Origin: Sutcliffiella halmapala
GTDB taxonomy: Bacteria; Bacillota; Bacilli; Bacillales; Bacillaceae_I
Direction of reading: 5' to 3'
Assembly (NCBI RefSeq): GCF_002019665.1
Contig: NZ_KV917375.1
Coordinates: forward strand, 2,522,702 to 2,586,701
Length of the DNA: 64,000 bases
In this document: piece after piece, positions 8,939 to 18,202 of the stretch
Position numbering within the stretch: the first letter of the stretch is position 1
Layout of the letters: each line of letters opens with the position of its first letter
Notes under the pieces: model-generated
Databases searched by the model: none
What the model was told of the DNA's origin: nothing
Seen by the model: the letters and a program-made list of their open reading frames with translations, nothing else
Position numbers and translations under genes: made by a program

Positions 8939-9328
8939 GATAAACTGCCTCCTCCTGCTCACGTTCACGTTAAAATCAAAAACCCTTTACCTTGTAACTT
9001 TCTAAAACAGCTATAATCTTGTCCGATAGTGCATTAGCAACGTTTCTATTATTGTTAATTTCTCCTTGTTAACGATGTCCCTATTCTAACAAGGAATATG
9101 TTTTTATTTCGTCCTCATTCTTGCTCTTATGGTCGATGAAAATAATCTAATCTACCTGTCGACTTTTTCTGTCCATAATACAATTAGCCTAACTCATTTT
9201 ATATAAGTTAGGCTTCTTTCCGTTTTTTAACGCTCCGTCTGTTACTAATTTCGAGTTAGTCTCCGCTTACCTGCTAGCTTGAAATACTGAAGCAGTAGCA
9301 TGTATTTCCTTATAAAAATCATATAGGA
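8939..9328. other. Gene-free stretch upstream of adaA
   Basis: This 390-base AT-rich interval should hold the adaA promoter and Ada operator, but I could not identify a convincing operator. It also contains the hairpin at 9186-9214. No open frame with a ribosome site is visible. Confidence 0.5.
9186..9214 (-). terminator. Hairpin, probable terminator after the SMP-30 gene
   Basis: The inverted repeat AGCCTAACT / AGTTAGGCT forms a 9-bp stem about 115 bases beyond the stop codon of the SMP-30 family gene. The better T-run is on the plus side, so its direction is uncertain. Confidence 0.45.
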
Positions 9329-10201
9329 TTAACCATTAAACTTATAATTAATACTTCCTTTGACATTCGTTTGCAACGTAAATATTCCTCCTGCATGAGG
9401 ATATTTTTCTAGCTGCTTCTCACTCGTATCTGTTCTAGCTGTAGTAATATATATATTGTTTAAATCGTTACCACCGAACGTACAAGACGTTACATTTACA
9501 GCTGGTACGGGGATGAAATCTAATTGCTTTCCCGTTAATGGATTCCATCTTGAGATTCCACTACCACCCCAGTGGGCAATCCAAAGCATTCCCTCTTGGT
9601 CAATTGTCATACCGTCTGGGAAACCGACATTATCTGAGAAAGTAACTACCACCTGTGGCTGTTCGATTTTTCCGGTTCGAATATCATACTTATATTGAAC
9701 AACTTGCCTAGTTGGGGTATCAATGAAATACATAAATCTATTGTCAGGTGACCAGGCTAGTCCATTCGAAATGCTGACATTTTCAATTTGTTTACTTACC
9801 GATATATTTTCGTCTACAACATATAAGGCTCCTTTTTTCGCTTCACCCTTCAAATGCATCGTGCCAGCCCAGAACCTTCCTGCTGCATCACACTTTCCAT
9901 CGTTAAATCGATTATCCACTAAATGACTCTCCGGATCAGTTAGCTTTTCTAATAAAGCGCTGTCCCAATCATAGAAATGAAGCCCGTTTTGCAACGCTAA
10001 AATAAATCCGCCATTTTCCCTCAGAGCCATACTACCGATATATTGGTCAAGCTTAACCTTTTGGGTAGTTTCTGATTCCGGTTCATATTTAAATATTTCT
10101 TTTTCCATAATGTCTATCCAATAAAGGACTTTTTTATCATAGTCCCAAATCGGCCCCTCACCTAAAGTCGCTTTTGCGTCTATTAACAATTTCACATTCA
10201 A
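9329..10201 (-). CDS. SMP-30/gluconolactonase-like family hydrolase
   Basis: A six-bladed beta-propeller lactonase-type protein of 290 residues. Expected metal ligands are visible: the glutamate in ATLGEGPIWD near residue 13, the asparagine in ISNGLAW near residue 145, and the aspartate in GFPDGMTID near residue 200. Family members hydrolyse sugar lactones such as gluconolactone or related esters; the true substrate cannot be read from sequence. The start is probably TTG at 10201, which has GGAGGG seven bases upstream; the longer frame from 10216 would put that site inside the gene. No sugar genes adjoin it. Confidence 0.87.
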   Translation of the reverse strand: MNVKLLIDAKATLGEGPIWDYDKKVLYWIDIMEKEIFKYEPESETTQKVKLDQYIGSMALRENGGFILALQNGLHFYDWDSALLEKLTDPESHLVDNRFNDGKCDAAGRFWAGTMHLKGEAKKGALYVVDENISVSKQIENVSISNGLAWSPDNRFMYFIDTPTRQVVQYKYDIRTGKIEQPQVVVTFSDNVGFPDGMTIDQEGMLWIAHWGGSGISRWNPLTGKQLDFIPVPAVNVTSCTFGGNDLNNIYITTARTDTSEKQLEKYPHAGGIFTLQTNVKGSINYKFNG

Positions 10202-10359
10202 CTTATTGCCCTCCAACTAAAAAATTGTTGTGCTAATTTCATGACATCGCCTACGTTTTAGCTTTATTGTACTATATCGCTTTTGACCATGTACGATTAC
10301 CATATCAATCCGCTCAATTTTTTTCAGAGATTGAACTAAGATTTATGAGTTTGAAAATC

Positions 10360-10935
10360 CTAACTTTCTCTTAAATAAGCACAAAATTTATCGATGCCTT
10401 CTCTTATATGCTTCTCATTAGCAAAAGAATAGCTTAAACGGAACCAATTATCTAATTCATTATTGGCGTCAAAGATAGGGCCAGGCACAAACGAAATAGA
10501 TTGTTTGTTACAAAGCGAAAGCAGTTTGACTGAATCAATATGCTCGGGTAGCTTTACCCACAGATTCAACGCTCCATTTGGACTGATCCATTCTAACCCA
10601 TACTGTGAAAGGGAAGCCTCCATGACTTCCTTTCGTACCTGCAAAGCAATTCTCAACTTCTCTAAATGTATTTGCATTCTTTCAGAGGTGAAATAATGAA
10701 GGAACACTTTTTGGTTCAACAATGGTGTGCCGTTATCAGCTAACGATTTCGAGGTCAAAAGGATTTTCATCAGCGGCTGTCGACTTGCCACCACTCCAAT
10801 CCGTAATCCAGGCGCTACATATTTACTATAGCTTCTGATATACATAACATATCCAGCTGTATCGTAAGTGAACATCGGAGCTGGAGGCGCTTTGTCAAAA
10901 TAAATATCATGAAACGGGTCATCCTCCACCAGCAC
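10360..10935 (-). pseudogene. MocR/GntR-type regulator or class I aminotransferase, C-terminal remnant
   Basis: Only about 190 residues remain of a PLP-dependent aminotransferase fold that normally needs 400 or more. The fragment begins at LVEDDPFHDIYF, the strand carrying the PLP-ring aspartate. It includes IRSYSKYVAPGLRIGVV, with the lysine that would bind PLP, and the C-terminal WFRLSYSF strand with the substrate-carboxylate arginine. Family resemblance is to MocR-like regulators (GntR helix-turn-helix plus aminotransferase). The DNA-binding and N-terminal halves are missing upstream: the frame stays open for about 100 bases but no longer resembles the family, and no ribosome site is seen. 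I read it as a 5'-truncated pseudogene. Confidence 0.75.
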
Positions 10936-11048
10936 TTTTAATTTCTGTGAAGAATGAGTGCTAATATGCTTGCTATTTGGGGGAATAATCGTAATATTAA
11001 TTCTAAAAGTATAACTATCATTACCTTCTAATGTCAGTAACTATTAGT

Positions 11049-11570
11049 TTATTTTATTTCCCTGTGTTTCTCATACCAACATAGTGCTTGCTGTTCCATC
11101 TCTTTTACAAATGTCCTTTTCGCGGGACTATATTCACTCGTGTGGACAAATCGTTGAGCTAAGTCTTCTTTAAAACTACTGTAACGAGCAACCTCCTCAG
11201 GATGAAACCGCAAATAATCTCGAAAAATTAAATGTCGATTAATATGAGGATTATCTATTTCATAGAAATGAATATGATGCGTCCTCTCCTCGCCGCCTTT
11301 GCGAAATAACCTTCTACCTGCAATCCCCCAATCTCCAGCAACATCATAGCCAAGTGAAACCATTTTTTCATTAAACGAGTCTATTTTCTCTATGTCTTTG
11401 ACGATACACATCATATCAATTACTGGCTTTGCTTTTAGCCCAGGTACGGCTGTACTACCGAAATGTTCGAACCGGATAATTTCTTCACCAAAAATGCTTG
11501 TCAAAACCTGTACTTCCTCCTCATACAATTGAACCCACTTCTCACTAAAATCGGTTAGTCGAACCTTCAT
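11049..11570 (-). CDS. GrpB family protein (UPF0157)
   Basis: The protein has 173 residues of the GrpB/UPF0157 type, a nucleotidyltransferase-fold family. The signature FEHFGSTAVPGLKAKPVIDMM (split here as FEHFGSTAVPG and KPVIDMM) is present near residues 35-55, with the typical GS and DxM motif residues, and HHIHFYE follows later. Some members are fused to dephospho-CoA kinase; this one is stand-alone. Its reaction is not known. ATG 11570 is chosen because AGGGGG lies seven bases upstream. It directly follows a small membrane protein gene. Confidence 0.88.
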   Translation of the reverse strand: MKVRLTDFSEKWVQLYEEEVQVLTSIFGEEIIRFEHFGSTAVPGLKAKPVIDMMCIVKDIEKIDSFNEKMVSLGYDVAGDWGIAGRRLFRKGGEERTHHIHFYEIDNPHINRHLIFRDYLRFHPEEVARYSSFKEDLAQRFVHTSEYSPAKRTFVKEMEQQALCWYEKHREIK

Positions 11571-11606
11571 AGTTATTCCCCCTTGAAAACTCATTTCGAA
11601 AAAATA

Positions 11607-11978
11607 TCATTCTACCTCTCGCCCAAATTCTAAATTTGTCTCAATCTCCCAGTACCTCGTCAATACGTTTCCTTTTTGAAAAACGATTTCTATTTCTACC
11701 AGCTCATTATCATTTTCGAAGAGTAACGTGCCATGAGGCAAATGATCATAACGAAACCCATTGGTTGGATGAAATGTTCTTGGACTAGTATTTATTTTCC
11801 TCATTATTCTATTAATCTCTTCTTTATTATGTATGACATATAAGCTATCTCCCATTTTACTAATGGTAAGCTTATTATATTGGCCTTCGATAATTTTGTG
11901 ATGGTAGAGCCATATTAGCGCAATCGATAAAAGCAAACTAATGACTACTAATATAGTAATGATACGCTTCTTTTTCAT
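11607..11978 (-). CDS. Single-pass membrane protein of unknown function
   Basis: This 123-residue protein starts MKKKRIITILVV, with one transmembrane helix at residues 5-25, followed by a hydrophilic domain of about 90 residues that should be outside the cell. ATG 11978 is chosen as it begins the signal-anchor; GGGTG lies about nine bases upstream. Upstream GTG/ATG codons at 12011 and 12005 are alternatives. It resembles other single-anchor Bacillus proteins in this window only in layout. No domain is recognised. Confidence 0.65.
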   Translation of the reverse strand: MKKKRIITILVVISLLLSIALIWLYHHKIIEGQYNKLTISKMGDSLYVIHNKEEINRIMRKINTSPRTFHPTNGFRYDHLPHGTLLFENDNELVEIEIVFQKGNVLTRYWEIETNLEFGREVE

Positions 11979-12120
11979 TCCTTTACGCACCCTTTCGAAC
12001 TCCATTCTCACTTAGAATCTATAATTTTCTCATTGGATAGATCTATTACTCTCATCTACTCTAATTTTAACATTAATATCCAGTACAACCAACATCTTCG
12101 TACCTTTACAAAAAAAATAA

Positions 12121-12143
12121 CGTGCTCCTATTTTTGAAGCACG
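12121..12143 (-). terminator. Intrinsic terminator after the repeat-containing protein gene
   Basis: The short stem CGTGCT / AGCACG is followed on the minus strand by a long T-rich tract (TTATTTTTTTT). It lies about 45 bases past the stop codon at 12190. Confidence 0.65.
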
Positions 12144-12189
12144 CCTTGTAATTATTCTGCCAATCTATTAAAAAGGACACTCTTTACTG

Positions 12190-13122
12190 CTATAAATTCC
12201 CACCAAAGATAGCCACATTCTGCTGGTCAGGACCGAATATCTGCCCATTCCATTTCAAAGTGGTTTGCACATAGCCAAGTGAATCAGCATTGTATCTCCC
12301 AGCTATCCTCTGGTACGCTTGAAGCTCATAAGTGCCATCTCTGTTAAAGTCAATCGGATATAATCCAGACAAAGGATTAACCCATCCTTCTATGGGTGCC
12401 TTCAACACGCCATTTTCCTGATAAATTTCCGTTAAATATTCTTTTCCCTTGTAAGTAAGATCCAGAATGTATTTTTCTTGTAGCTTCTGACTGATCACAG
12501 ACGCTTTGTATTGATCCTGATAGTTCACGCTGTATTGATACTCCTCATTAAATCTATCAGAATCGAAAATCTGCCTTAATTGTCCATTAATATAGGAAAA
12601 TACATAAGAATAAATAGCCCCACCGCTTCCACCTGTATCAATGACTATTAAAATATCATCCGCTTTGTTGCCTGTAAAATCACCTAGAAAGAGAGTAGGG
12701 TTGTAGCCGGAATTATTTTTTAATGGAATCTGTTGAGACTGATTGGTTCTTTCATTGTGGACGACAAGCGTTATATTTTCCCAAAAAGGACTATCAGGCG
12801 TTTTATTAGCGGTTAGTAGCACACTGTCTTTGGTGCCATCCCCGTCAATATCACCACGTTTGGCACTCACAACAGTTGGTCGATTTGAGTTCATTTCCCT
12901 TGAAACTACTTCTTGAAGCTTTTCTTTCGTTTCCAAAAGCCTTTCCTTTAAAGGCTCAGATTTCGAGTGTAACAAGGCTTGTTCAATCGTTTGTAATGCC
13001 TCATTTCGTAATCCAGCTTTCACCTGTGTATCGACTAGATAATACCAGTAAGAAGGATTATTTGTTTCTTGTAATTTTGTATGATAGTAATGGATTGCAT
13101 TTCTAAAATAATTCGAGTCCAT
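12190..13122 (-). CDS. VCBS/FG-GAP repeat-like protein with calcium-loop motifs
   Basis: The 310-residue protein has an N-terminal helical, TPR-like segment (residues 1-80: YLVDTQVKAGLRNEALQTIEQALL). A beta-rich part follows containing two aspartate-rich loops, DIDGDGTKD near residue 91 and DFNRDGTYE near residue 258, plus GDFTGNKADD near residue 145. Those loops are the hallmark of FG-GAP/VCBS-type repeats that bind calcium. No signal peptide is visible at this start, so cytoplasmic or spore-associated location is possible. GGAAGGTGG lies seven bases before the ATG. Similar proteins in Bacillus are annotated only as VCBS repeat-containing; a role is not known. Confidence 0.75.
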   Translation of the reverse strand: MDSNYFRNAIHYYHTKLQETNNPSYWYYLVDTQVKAGLRNEALQTIEQALLHSKSEPLKERLLETKEKLQEVVSREMNSNRPTVVSAKRGDIDGDGTKDSVLLTANKTPDSPFWENITLVVHNERTNQSQQIPLKNNSGYNPTLFLGDFTGNKADDILIVIDTGGSGGAIYSYVFSYINGQLRQIFDSDRFNEEYQYSVNYQDQYKASVISQKLQEKYILDLTYKGKEYLTEIYQENGVLKAPIEGWVNPLSGLYPIDFNRDGTYELQAYQRIAGRYNADSLGYVQTTLKWNGQIFGPDQQNVAIFGGNL

Positions 13123-13215
13123 AGTCAGTCCACCTTCCGTATAATTCTTCCTAAAGAATTATATGCTGGAAATTGTGGGTATAACCTAATAAGCATGTTT
13201 ATTTCAAATTAGATA

Positions 13216-13788
13216 TTAAATGGTAAACACATAGAATATGATTATCACCATAAATAGGAACGCAAGGATAACACCTACACATACCGCTAGAGCATTTGAT
13301 TTCCATGTATACCCTTTCAAATCTGCTACTGAAGTGGAACGATCGACTTTTCTGATATGTAATAGCATGCTAACATTTAGCAATAAGGTAAAAATAAAGA
13401 GCAGAATAAACCAAAACTGAAAGTCCGCTTTCATAACATCTTCACCTAAGTATGGGTCCCAATAAACTCGGAATAGCATGAATCCACCTAATAATACATT
13501 CCAAACGTACCCTATTATCCTCTGTTTTTTCCACTCACTTCCCATCTTTTCTTTTTCATATTTTGCTACTTTCTCTATAATAGGGAAGATAGATTTGGTA
13601 GAATCCCTTTTTAAGAAACCGATTATCGCCTGGACAATTAAAAGTACACCTAAAAACAGAAAAAAATGTGAATACGTAATTTCAAAAGTACGTATTAAAC
13701 AATAAAAAAGGATTAAAGCCGCTATTAATAAAGTATTTAAAAAGATATATTGATTCTTTCGCATTTGCTTTATTTCCGCAACATTCAT
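13216..13788 (-). CDS. Four-helix membrane protein of unknown function
   Basis: A 190-residue integral membrane protein with hydrophobic helices at about residues 15-30, 35-55, 90-110 and 165-190, and a basic cytoplasmic loop after helix 2. ATG 13788 is used because AGGGGAG is six bases upstream, while the frame could extend to TTG 13794. It is followed (after a gap) by the repeat-protein gene at 12190-13122 and preceded by another small membrane protein gene. No family is recognised. Confidence 0.65.
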   Translation of the reverse strand: MNVAEIKQMRKNQYIFLNTLLIAALILFYCLIRTFEITYSHFFLFLGVLLIVQAIIGFLKRDSTKSIFPIIEKVAKYEKEKMGSEWKKQRIIGYVWNVLLGGFMLFRVYWDPYLGEDVMKADFQFWFILLFIFTLLLNVSMLLHIRKVDRSTSVADLKGYTWKSNALAVCVGVILAFLFMVIIIFYVFTI

Positions 13789-13830
13789 GTACAACTCCCC
13801 TTGTTTCGAAAATTCTACTCTTTCACTATT

Positions 13831-14142
13831 TTAAAATCGAAATCTCCAATAATGTGCAACAATTCCAAGCAAAATGACTAAACAAACAATCGCAATTAGA
13901 AAAAAGGGAGTTATAAAATCTCCGAATAGGAGCGTAAATATTGGCTTGAATATAATGATAACACCTAAAAAAATCGTAACGACTCCAACATTCCTAGCAT
14001 ATTTTTCTTTATCACCATAAAAGGTAGCATTACTATAACCGATAATTAAGTGCAGCATCTTTTTCTTCCAAATAAGAAGACCAAAAGAAACCATAGCAAG
14101 CCCACCAACAATATACCCTAATGTCTCCATCATTCTAATCAC
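13831..14142 (-). CDS. Small membrane protein, DUF3784-like
   Basis: The 103-residue protein has three predicted helices. A LIWKKKMLHLIIGY segment after helix 1 and a conserved-looking NVGVVTIFLGVII helix resemble DUF3784-type proteins of Firmicutes, which are of unknown function. The GTG start at 14142 has AGGAG six bases upstream. A second, shorter protein of similar build is at 57135-57341. Confidence 0.6.
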   Translation of the reverse strand: MIRMMETLGYIVGGLAMVSFGLLIWKKKMLHLIIGYSNATFYGDKEKYARNVGVVTIFLGVIIIFKPIFTLLFGDFITPFFLIAIVCLVILLGIVAHYWRFRF

Positions 14143-14272
14143 CCACTTCTCCTATTTAAGAGTTCCCTCCCTCTTATTACGATAATAAATAGAAATAGTT
14201 ACAAGATATAGTAATTTTTTAGTAAAGGTACATATGTAATTACTTATTTGTGTACTGCATCAAACAAAAAAA

Positions 14273-14316
14273 TGGAAGTATTTTCGCTACTTACTCAATA
14301 AGCGAAAATACTTCCA
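14273..14316 (-). terminator. Strong terminator of the ABC exporter operon
   Basis: A perfect 16-bp stem (TGGAAGTATTTTCGCT / AGCGAAAATACTTCCA) is followed on the minus strand by seven Ts. It lies 58 bases after the second permease gene. Confidence 0.92.
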
Positions 14317-14373
14317 ACTACAATTATTTAGTGCATTATATTATTCATTAGTTATACATGTAGTATAGCTTTC

Positions 14374-15474
14374 TTAATCATTTCTTCGCTCTACTAAATT
14401 AACCCCTACCCCCATACAAATAACTCCAATTAAAATCATGAGAACTATTGGTAAAGCAATTTCATTCCAGCCTGCACCAAACAATGCAACATTCATCATC
14501 GCTTCCATTGCATGACTTAAAGGAAATAAATCAGCAATAAATATTAGAACCGTATTACTGATAGTTCCTGGTGGCATATACACTCCACTTAAAAGCGGAA
14601 GAATAGGGATTACAGATGAATAGACGATATTAAATTGCTCCGGCGTTTTTACAAAGCCCGTAAATAACATTGCCATGCTAACCGTACTTAGCGTATAAAC
14701 GGCAGCAATCACGAGAATCAAGCCAAAATTATCGCCCAAATTATATTGGAATATAGAAGTAAATACTAAGAGAACTACTAACAATTGTAAAAAACCAATG
14801 AAGAAACTATACAGCAAATGTCCCGTATACATCCCTGTCTTCGTTACAGGAGAGAGGATCATTCGATTCCACACACCACTAACCTTATCTACCATCACAC
14901 CATTGACCTTAAATCCAATCGTAAACATGGCCATAAAGAGTGTAAAACCAAATAGCAATTGAATCCCCATATTATGCTGTGAAACTACTCCGCCATCAAG
15001 TGACTCGGTTACCATTTTAAATGGAGCATTATCCAAGTAAACCTCTACGTCACTTCTAATTTTCTCGATATTTTCTGAAGCAGCAGCTTCTAGTAAAGCT
15101 TCAGCGGTAAACACCGAATGGACATACTGCTCAACAAGTTGAATGGATGGCATTTCCGCGGCTGCAATAATTTGATAATCATTTTCCTTCAAATTAATGG
15201 CACTATCAGTTTTTCCTTTTAAAACATCCTCGCGAGCCACTGCCTCATCTGTAATGACAAACTGAAAAGCATCATTATTATTTAATAAAGGCTCCCACTT
15301 TTCTTCGATTTCTCGACCATTAGCTTCACTGCTAAAAATAGCTACCGGCGTTTGAGGATTATAATTACTATCACTAAAAACAATCGTTAACACAATACTA
15401 AGTGTGAAAAACATAATAACTGTCATTGGACTTCGCTTGTCTTTCATCCACTGCGCTTTAAAAACTGGGAACAT
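14374..15474 (-). CDS. ABC-2 type permease, LnrN/YfiN-like
   Basis: A 366-residue exporter permease. One helix is near the N-terminus (residues 17-32), followed by a large extracytoplasmic domain of about 140 residues, then five helices from residue 170 to the end, as usual for ABC-2 permeases. Its ATG overlaps by one base the TAA of the preceding permease gene, which gives tight coupling, and AGGGGGAGG precedes it. With the ATPase and the sister permease it should form one efflux pump. Gene order matches lnrLMN of B. subtilis, which exports linearmycin-type polyene antibiotics and protects the membrane. Substrate here is inferred, not shown. Confidence 0.85.
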   Translation of the reverse strand: MFPVFKAQWMKDKRSPMTVIMFFTLSIVLTIVFSDSNYNPQTPVAIFSSEANGREIEEKWEPLLNNNDAFQFVITDEAVAREDVLKGKTDSAINLKENDYQIIAAAEMPSIQLVEQYVHSVFTAEALLEAAASENIEKIRSDVEVYLDNAPFKMVTESLDGGVVSQHNMGIQLLFGFTLFMAMFTIGFKVNGVMVDKVSGVWNRMILSPVTKTGMYTGHLLYSFFIGFLQLLVVLLVFTSIFQYNLGDNFGLILVIAAVYTLSTVSMAMLFTGFVKTPEQFNIVYSSVIPILPLLSGVYMPPGTISNTVLIFIADLFPLSHAMEAMMNVALFGAGWNEIALPIVLMILIGVICMGVGVNLVERRND

Positions 15475-16733
15475 TAGATCCTCCCCCTTTTAGGAAACAT
15501 TAGGCTTGCGATGATGATACAACCAACAGAAAACAGGAAAAGCTTTATCATCGGAATAACTAATGAACTTAAGTCACCAGATTGAACCCACTGTATATAG
15601 ACGGATAGGCTTAATCCATTTGGCGTCCATTCTCCAATTCTTTGGATCCATTCTGGAAGACCATAGATTGGGAAGAAGTTTCCGCCAACAACTGCCATCA
15701 TCATAATAATCATAGTGAACAAACCATTCGCTGCATCTGAGTTTTGAAGTTTCAAGGTTAATAACGTGAACACGGCAGACATGCCCGCTACGGCCATTGA
15801 AAAGAAAGTAATGATAAGGATGATTCCGAACCAAAATTCCATTGATTTACTAGGAAAAACATTTAACAGTAATTGTGAAACGCTGAATATAATCATAAGT
15901 TGAAGCCAAGCAAAACAAAAGGTAGAAAGTACTTTGCCCATTAAATACGAAATTGGATTACTATTCGTTAAAAGAATTCGATTAAAAACACGTTCTCTTT
16001 TTTCCGTTACAGTCTTCATTGCAACTGTCGCCGCAATAAATAACGTAAAAAGGGTAGTCATCGCATGCGTAAAATATTGAGATATCGTTAATGTCTCGAT
16101 ACCTTCGATCACTTCTCTTCCCCCAAGAGGTAATATTGGAGCTATTGCTTCGCCATCCGTCACACTAGAAAGGGCAAGTTGAAAATTGAGTGTATCCAAG
16201 TAACGCTCCATAATGTTATAGAGCACATCGGATTCTAGGGATTGCTCTTCCATTTGTATCGCAAGTGAGGTATTGGCAGATTCCCCTAATATTATTTGAC
16301 CAAGGACATCATACGTATATCCTTCTGGGATCTTAATTACAGCATCTAACTCGCCACTCTTCACCAGCTGCTTCGCTTCTTCTGCACTTAATTGCTTTGT
16401 GTTTAGCCATTCACTTAGTTCAGGATCGTTAAGGAACGCATTTAATAACCCGACTGGTGAAAACATAGCAGCCTGTTCGGTCATTGCTTCTTTTTCTTGC
16501 TCTGGCAAATCCATTGCTAGAATTACTTCCTCGAACTGTTGCAGTCCAAGAGATTCGTCATCCTGTAAAACGATTCCAACGTTTATATCCATCGTCTCTG
16601 CATCTTCACCCATCAAACCAGAGAAGGCAAAAGTCAAGACAATAATAATCACAATCGGAACTAGTAAGGAAATGAGTATTTCCTTTCGATCTCTCCAAAA
16701 GACTAATAAATCTTTTCTAAAAAATGAGCCCAT
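15474..16733 (-). CDS. ABC-2 type permease, LnrM/YfiM-like
   Basis: A 419-residue permease with one N-terminal helix (LLVPIVIIIVLTFAF) and an extracytoplasmic domain of roughly 190 residues. Five or six C-terminal helices contain the ABC-2 signature region (MKTVTEKRERVFNRILLTNSNP). GGAGG lies eight bases before the ATG. It is translated between the ATPase gene (15 bases upstream) and the second permease gene (one-base overlap), consistent with a heteromeric pump. It resembles LnrM by position and size. Confidence 0.85.
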   Translation of the reverse strand: MGSFFRKDLLVFWRDRKEILISLLVPIVIIIVLTFAFSGLMGEDAETMDINVGIVLQDDESLGLQQFEEVILAMDLPEQEKEAMTEQAAMFSPVGLLNAFLNDPELSEWLNTKQLSAEEAKQLVKSGELDAVIKIPEGYTYDVLGQIILGESANTSLAIQMEEQSLESDVLYNIMERYLDTLNFQLALSSVTDGEAIAPILPLGGREVIEGIETLTISQYFTHAMTTLFTLFIAATVAMKTVTEKRERVFNRILLTNSNPISYLMGKVLSTFCFAWLQLMIIFSVSQLLLNVFPSKSMEFWFGIILIITFFSMAVAGMSAVFTLLTLKLQNSDAANGLFTMIIMMMAVVGGNFFPIYGLPEWIQRIGEWTPNGLSLSVYIQWVQSGDLSSLVIPMIKLFLFSVGCIIIASLMFPKRGRI

Positions 16734-16748
16734 CTTCTTTTACCTCCT

Positions 16749-17681
16749 CTAATCTCTTAACGTTCGTCCAGTTAAATGTAGAAATACATCCTCAAGACTT
16801 GGTGTTTCCATATGAAAATTCGTCACTTGAATCCCTTCACTTTCAGCGGCATGCACTAAGTCACTTAGAATGTTACTGCCTTTTTTTGAAACAATTCGAA
16901 TCCCTTGCTCCGATTCATCTATGCGACGTACATGTTCCATGGATTTTATCTTCTCCACAAGCTCAGCGCTCGTTTCACTCAGCTGTACTTGAATCGTATC
17001 TTCACTGGATAAAATACTTAATAGCTCTGATTTACTTCCTGATGCCACGACTTTCCCGTGATCCATAATGTACACGCGATTACATAATTGCTCCACTTCT
17101 TCCATGTAGTGACTCGTATAGAGAATCGTCATCCCATTCTCTTCATTTAGTTTTCGAACCGTTTCTAAAATATGGTTTCTTGATTGAGGGTCAATTCCGA
17201 CAGTTGGTTCATCCAAAATAAGGATTTTAGGATTATGCAACAAAGCAGCGGCAATATTTACCCTTCTTTTCATCCCACCTGAAAATGTTTTAACAAGATC
17301 TTTTTGTCGATCTTTCAAGCCGACCATTTCAAGAACGTCCTGAATTCGCTCTTCTAAAATGCTTTTTTTCACTTTATAAATTTCCCCGAAAAACTTTAGA
17401 TTTTCATAGGCTGAAAGCTCTTCATATAAAGCTATTTCCTGTGGTACAACTCCGAGCACTTTTCGAATTTCTGCTGGATTTTTTATCGTACTGTCGCCAT
17501 TTAGTTTTACATCACCAGATGAGGGCTTTAATAAGGAAGAAATCATGGAAATAGTTGTGGATTTCCCTGCACCATTTGGCCCGAGTAAACCAACCGCTTC
17601 CCCTTCGTCTAAGTAAATGTTAATTTCATCAACCGCTTTTTTTCCTTTGTAGGTTTTGCTTAGCTTTATCGTTTCGATCAT
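16749..17681 (-). CDS. ABC transporter ATPase, LnrL/YfiL-like
   Basis: A 310-residue ATPase that powers the two downstream permeases. Walker A is GPNGAGKST near residue 37, the signature is FSGGMKRR near residue 134 and Walker B is ILILDEPTVGID near residue 155. A C-terminal domain of about 80 residues follows, common in drug-export DrrA-type ATPases. The ATG at 17681 is preceded by AAAGGAGC at eight bases; the longer frame to 17762 has no ribosome site. The five-gene set (kinase, regulator, ATPase, two permeases) matches B. subtilis lnrJKLMN, except that a GNAT gene and a repeat lie between regulator and ATPase. Confidence 0.9.
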   Translation of the reverse strand: MIETIKLSKTYKGKKAVDEINIYLDEGEAVGLLGPNGAGKSTTISMISSLLKPSSGDVKLNGDSTIKNPAEIRKVLGVVPQEIALYEELSAYENLKFFGEIYKVKKSILEERIQDVLEMVGLKDRQKDLVKTFSGGMKRRVNIAAALLHNPKILILDEPTVGIDPQSRNHILETVRKLNEENGMTILYTSHYMEEVEQLCNRVYIMDHGKVVASGSKSELLSILSSEDTIQVQLSETSAELVEKIKSMEHVRRIDESEQGIRIVSKKGSNILSDLVHAAESEGIQVTNFHMETPSLEDVFLHLTGRTLRD

Positions 17682-17832
17682 ATTTGTTCGCTCCTTTATT
17701 GGATGGTAGTTTAAGATTACATAAAAAAAGTCAGTGTCACCACTATCTCTGGTCATTATCATGGTTGTTAGCCGTGACTTTAGTCATTTTTGTTTTATTT
17801 TTTCCAGAAAATATGTAGAGACTTGTTAAACG

Positions 17833-17967
17833 CCCTGTAGATTTCCGCTGCAGGAGTTCGCTTTCCGCGGGGCGCTTGTGGAGCCTCCTCGGCTTTGCAG
17901 CCTGCGGGGTCTCCACAAAACGCTACTTCCCGCAGGAGTCTCACCCCTTCCACTTCAATCTACAGGG
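17833..17967. repeat. GC-rich fold-back repeat, copy 1
   Basis: A 135-base GC-rich island in AT-rich surroundings begins CCCTGTAGAT and ends with its exact complement ATCTACAGGG. Inside is a nested inverted repeat (CTTGTGGAG and CTCCACAAA). A related copy in the opposite orientation lies at 62725-62854 and shares the core GCTTTCCGCGGGGCGCTTGT. The ends differ between copies yet remain self-complementary, so the structure seems conserved. I think it is a member of a dispersed Bacillaceae intergenic repeat family. It is non-coding. Confidence 0.8.
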
Positions 17968-18202
17968 GAGACGGGTTCTACAATAGCTTTCGACTTTTTC
18001 ATAAATAATGGTGCTAATTTCTTTGCGTGAAGGTCTCCCCTGAAATTAACTAAGTAGCTGGTAAAGATGCTGTTCATAATTGGAAGTAACAATCGTGACT
18101 ATACCTTTATGATAAGAAAGATAATTGCTTAACAAGGTTTTTAGGAGTTTTTGTAGAATAATTATCTATTGGTCTAATAGTAAATATAGGGAGTCGAGTA
18201 GA

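Noticed and set aside
15574-15834. 86-codon frame within the LnrM-like permease gene
   Set aside because: Out-of-frame reading of a membrane protein gene; no start signal.
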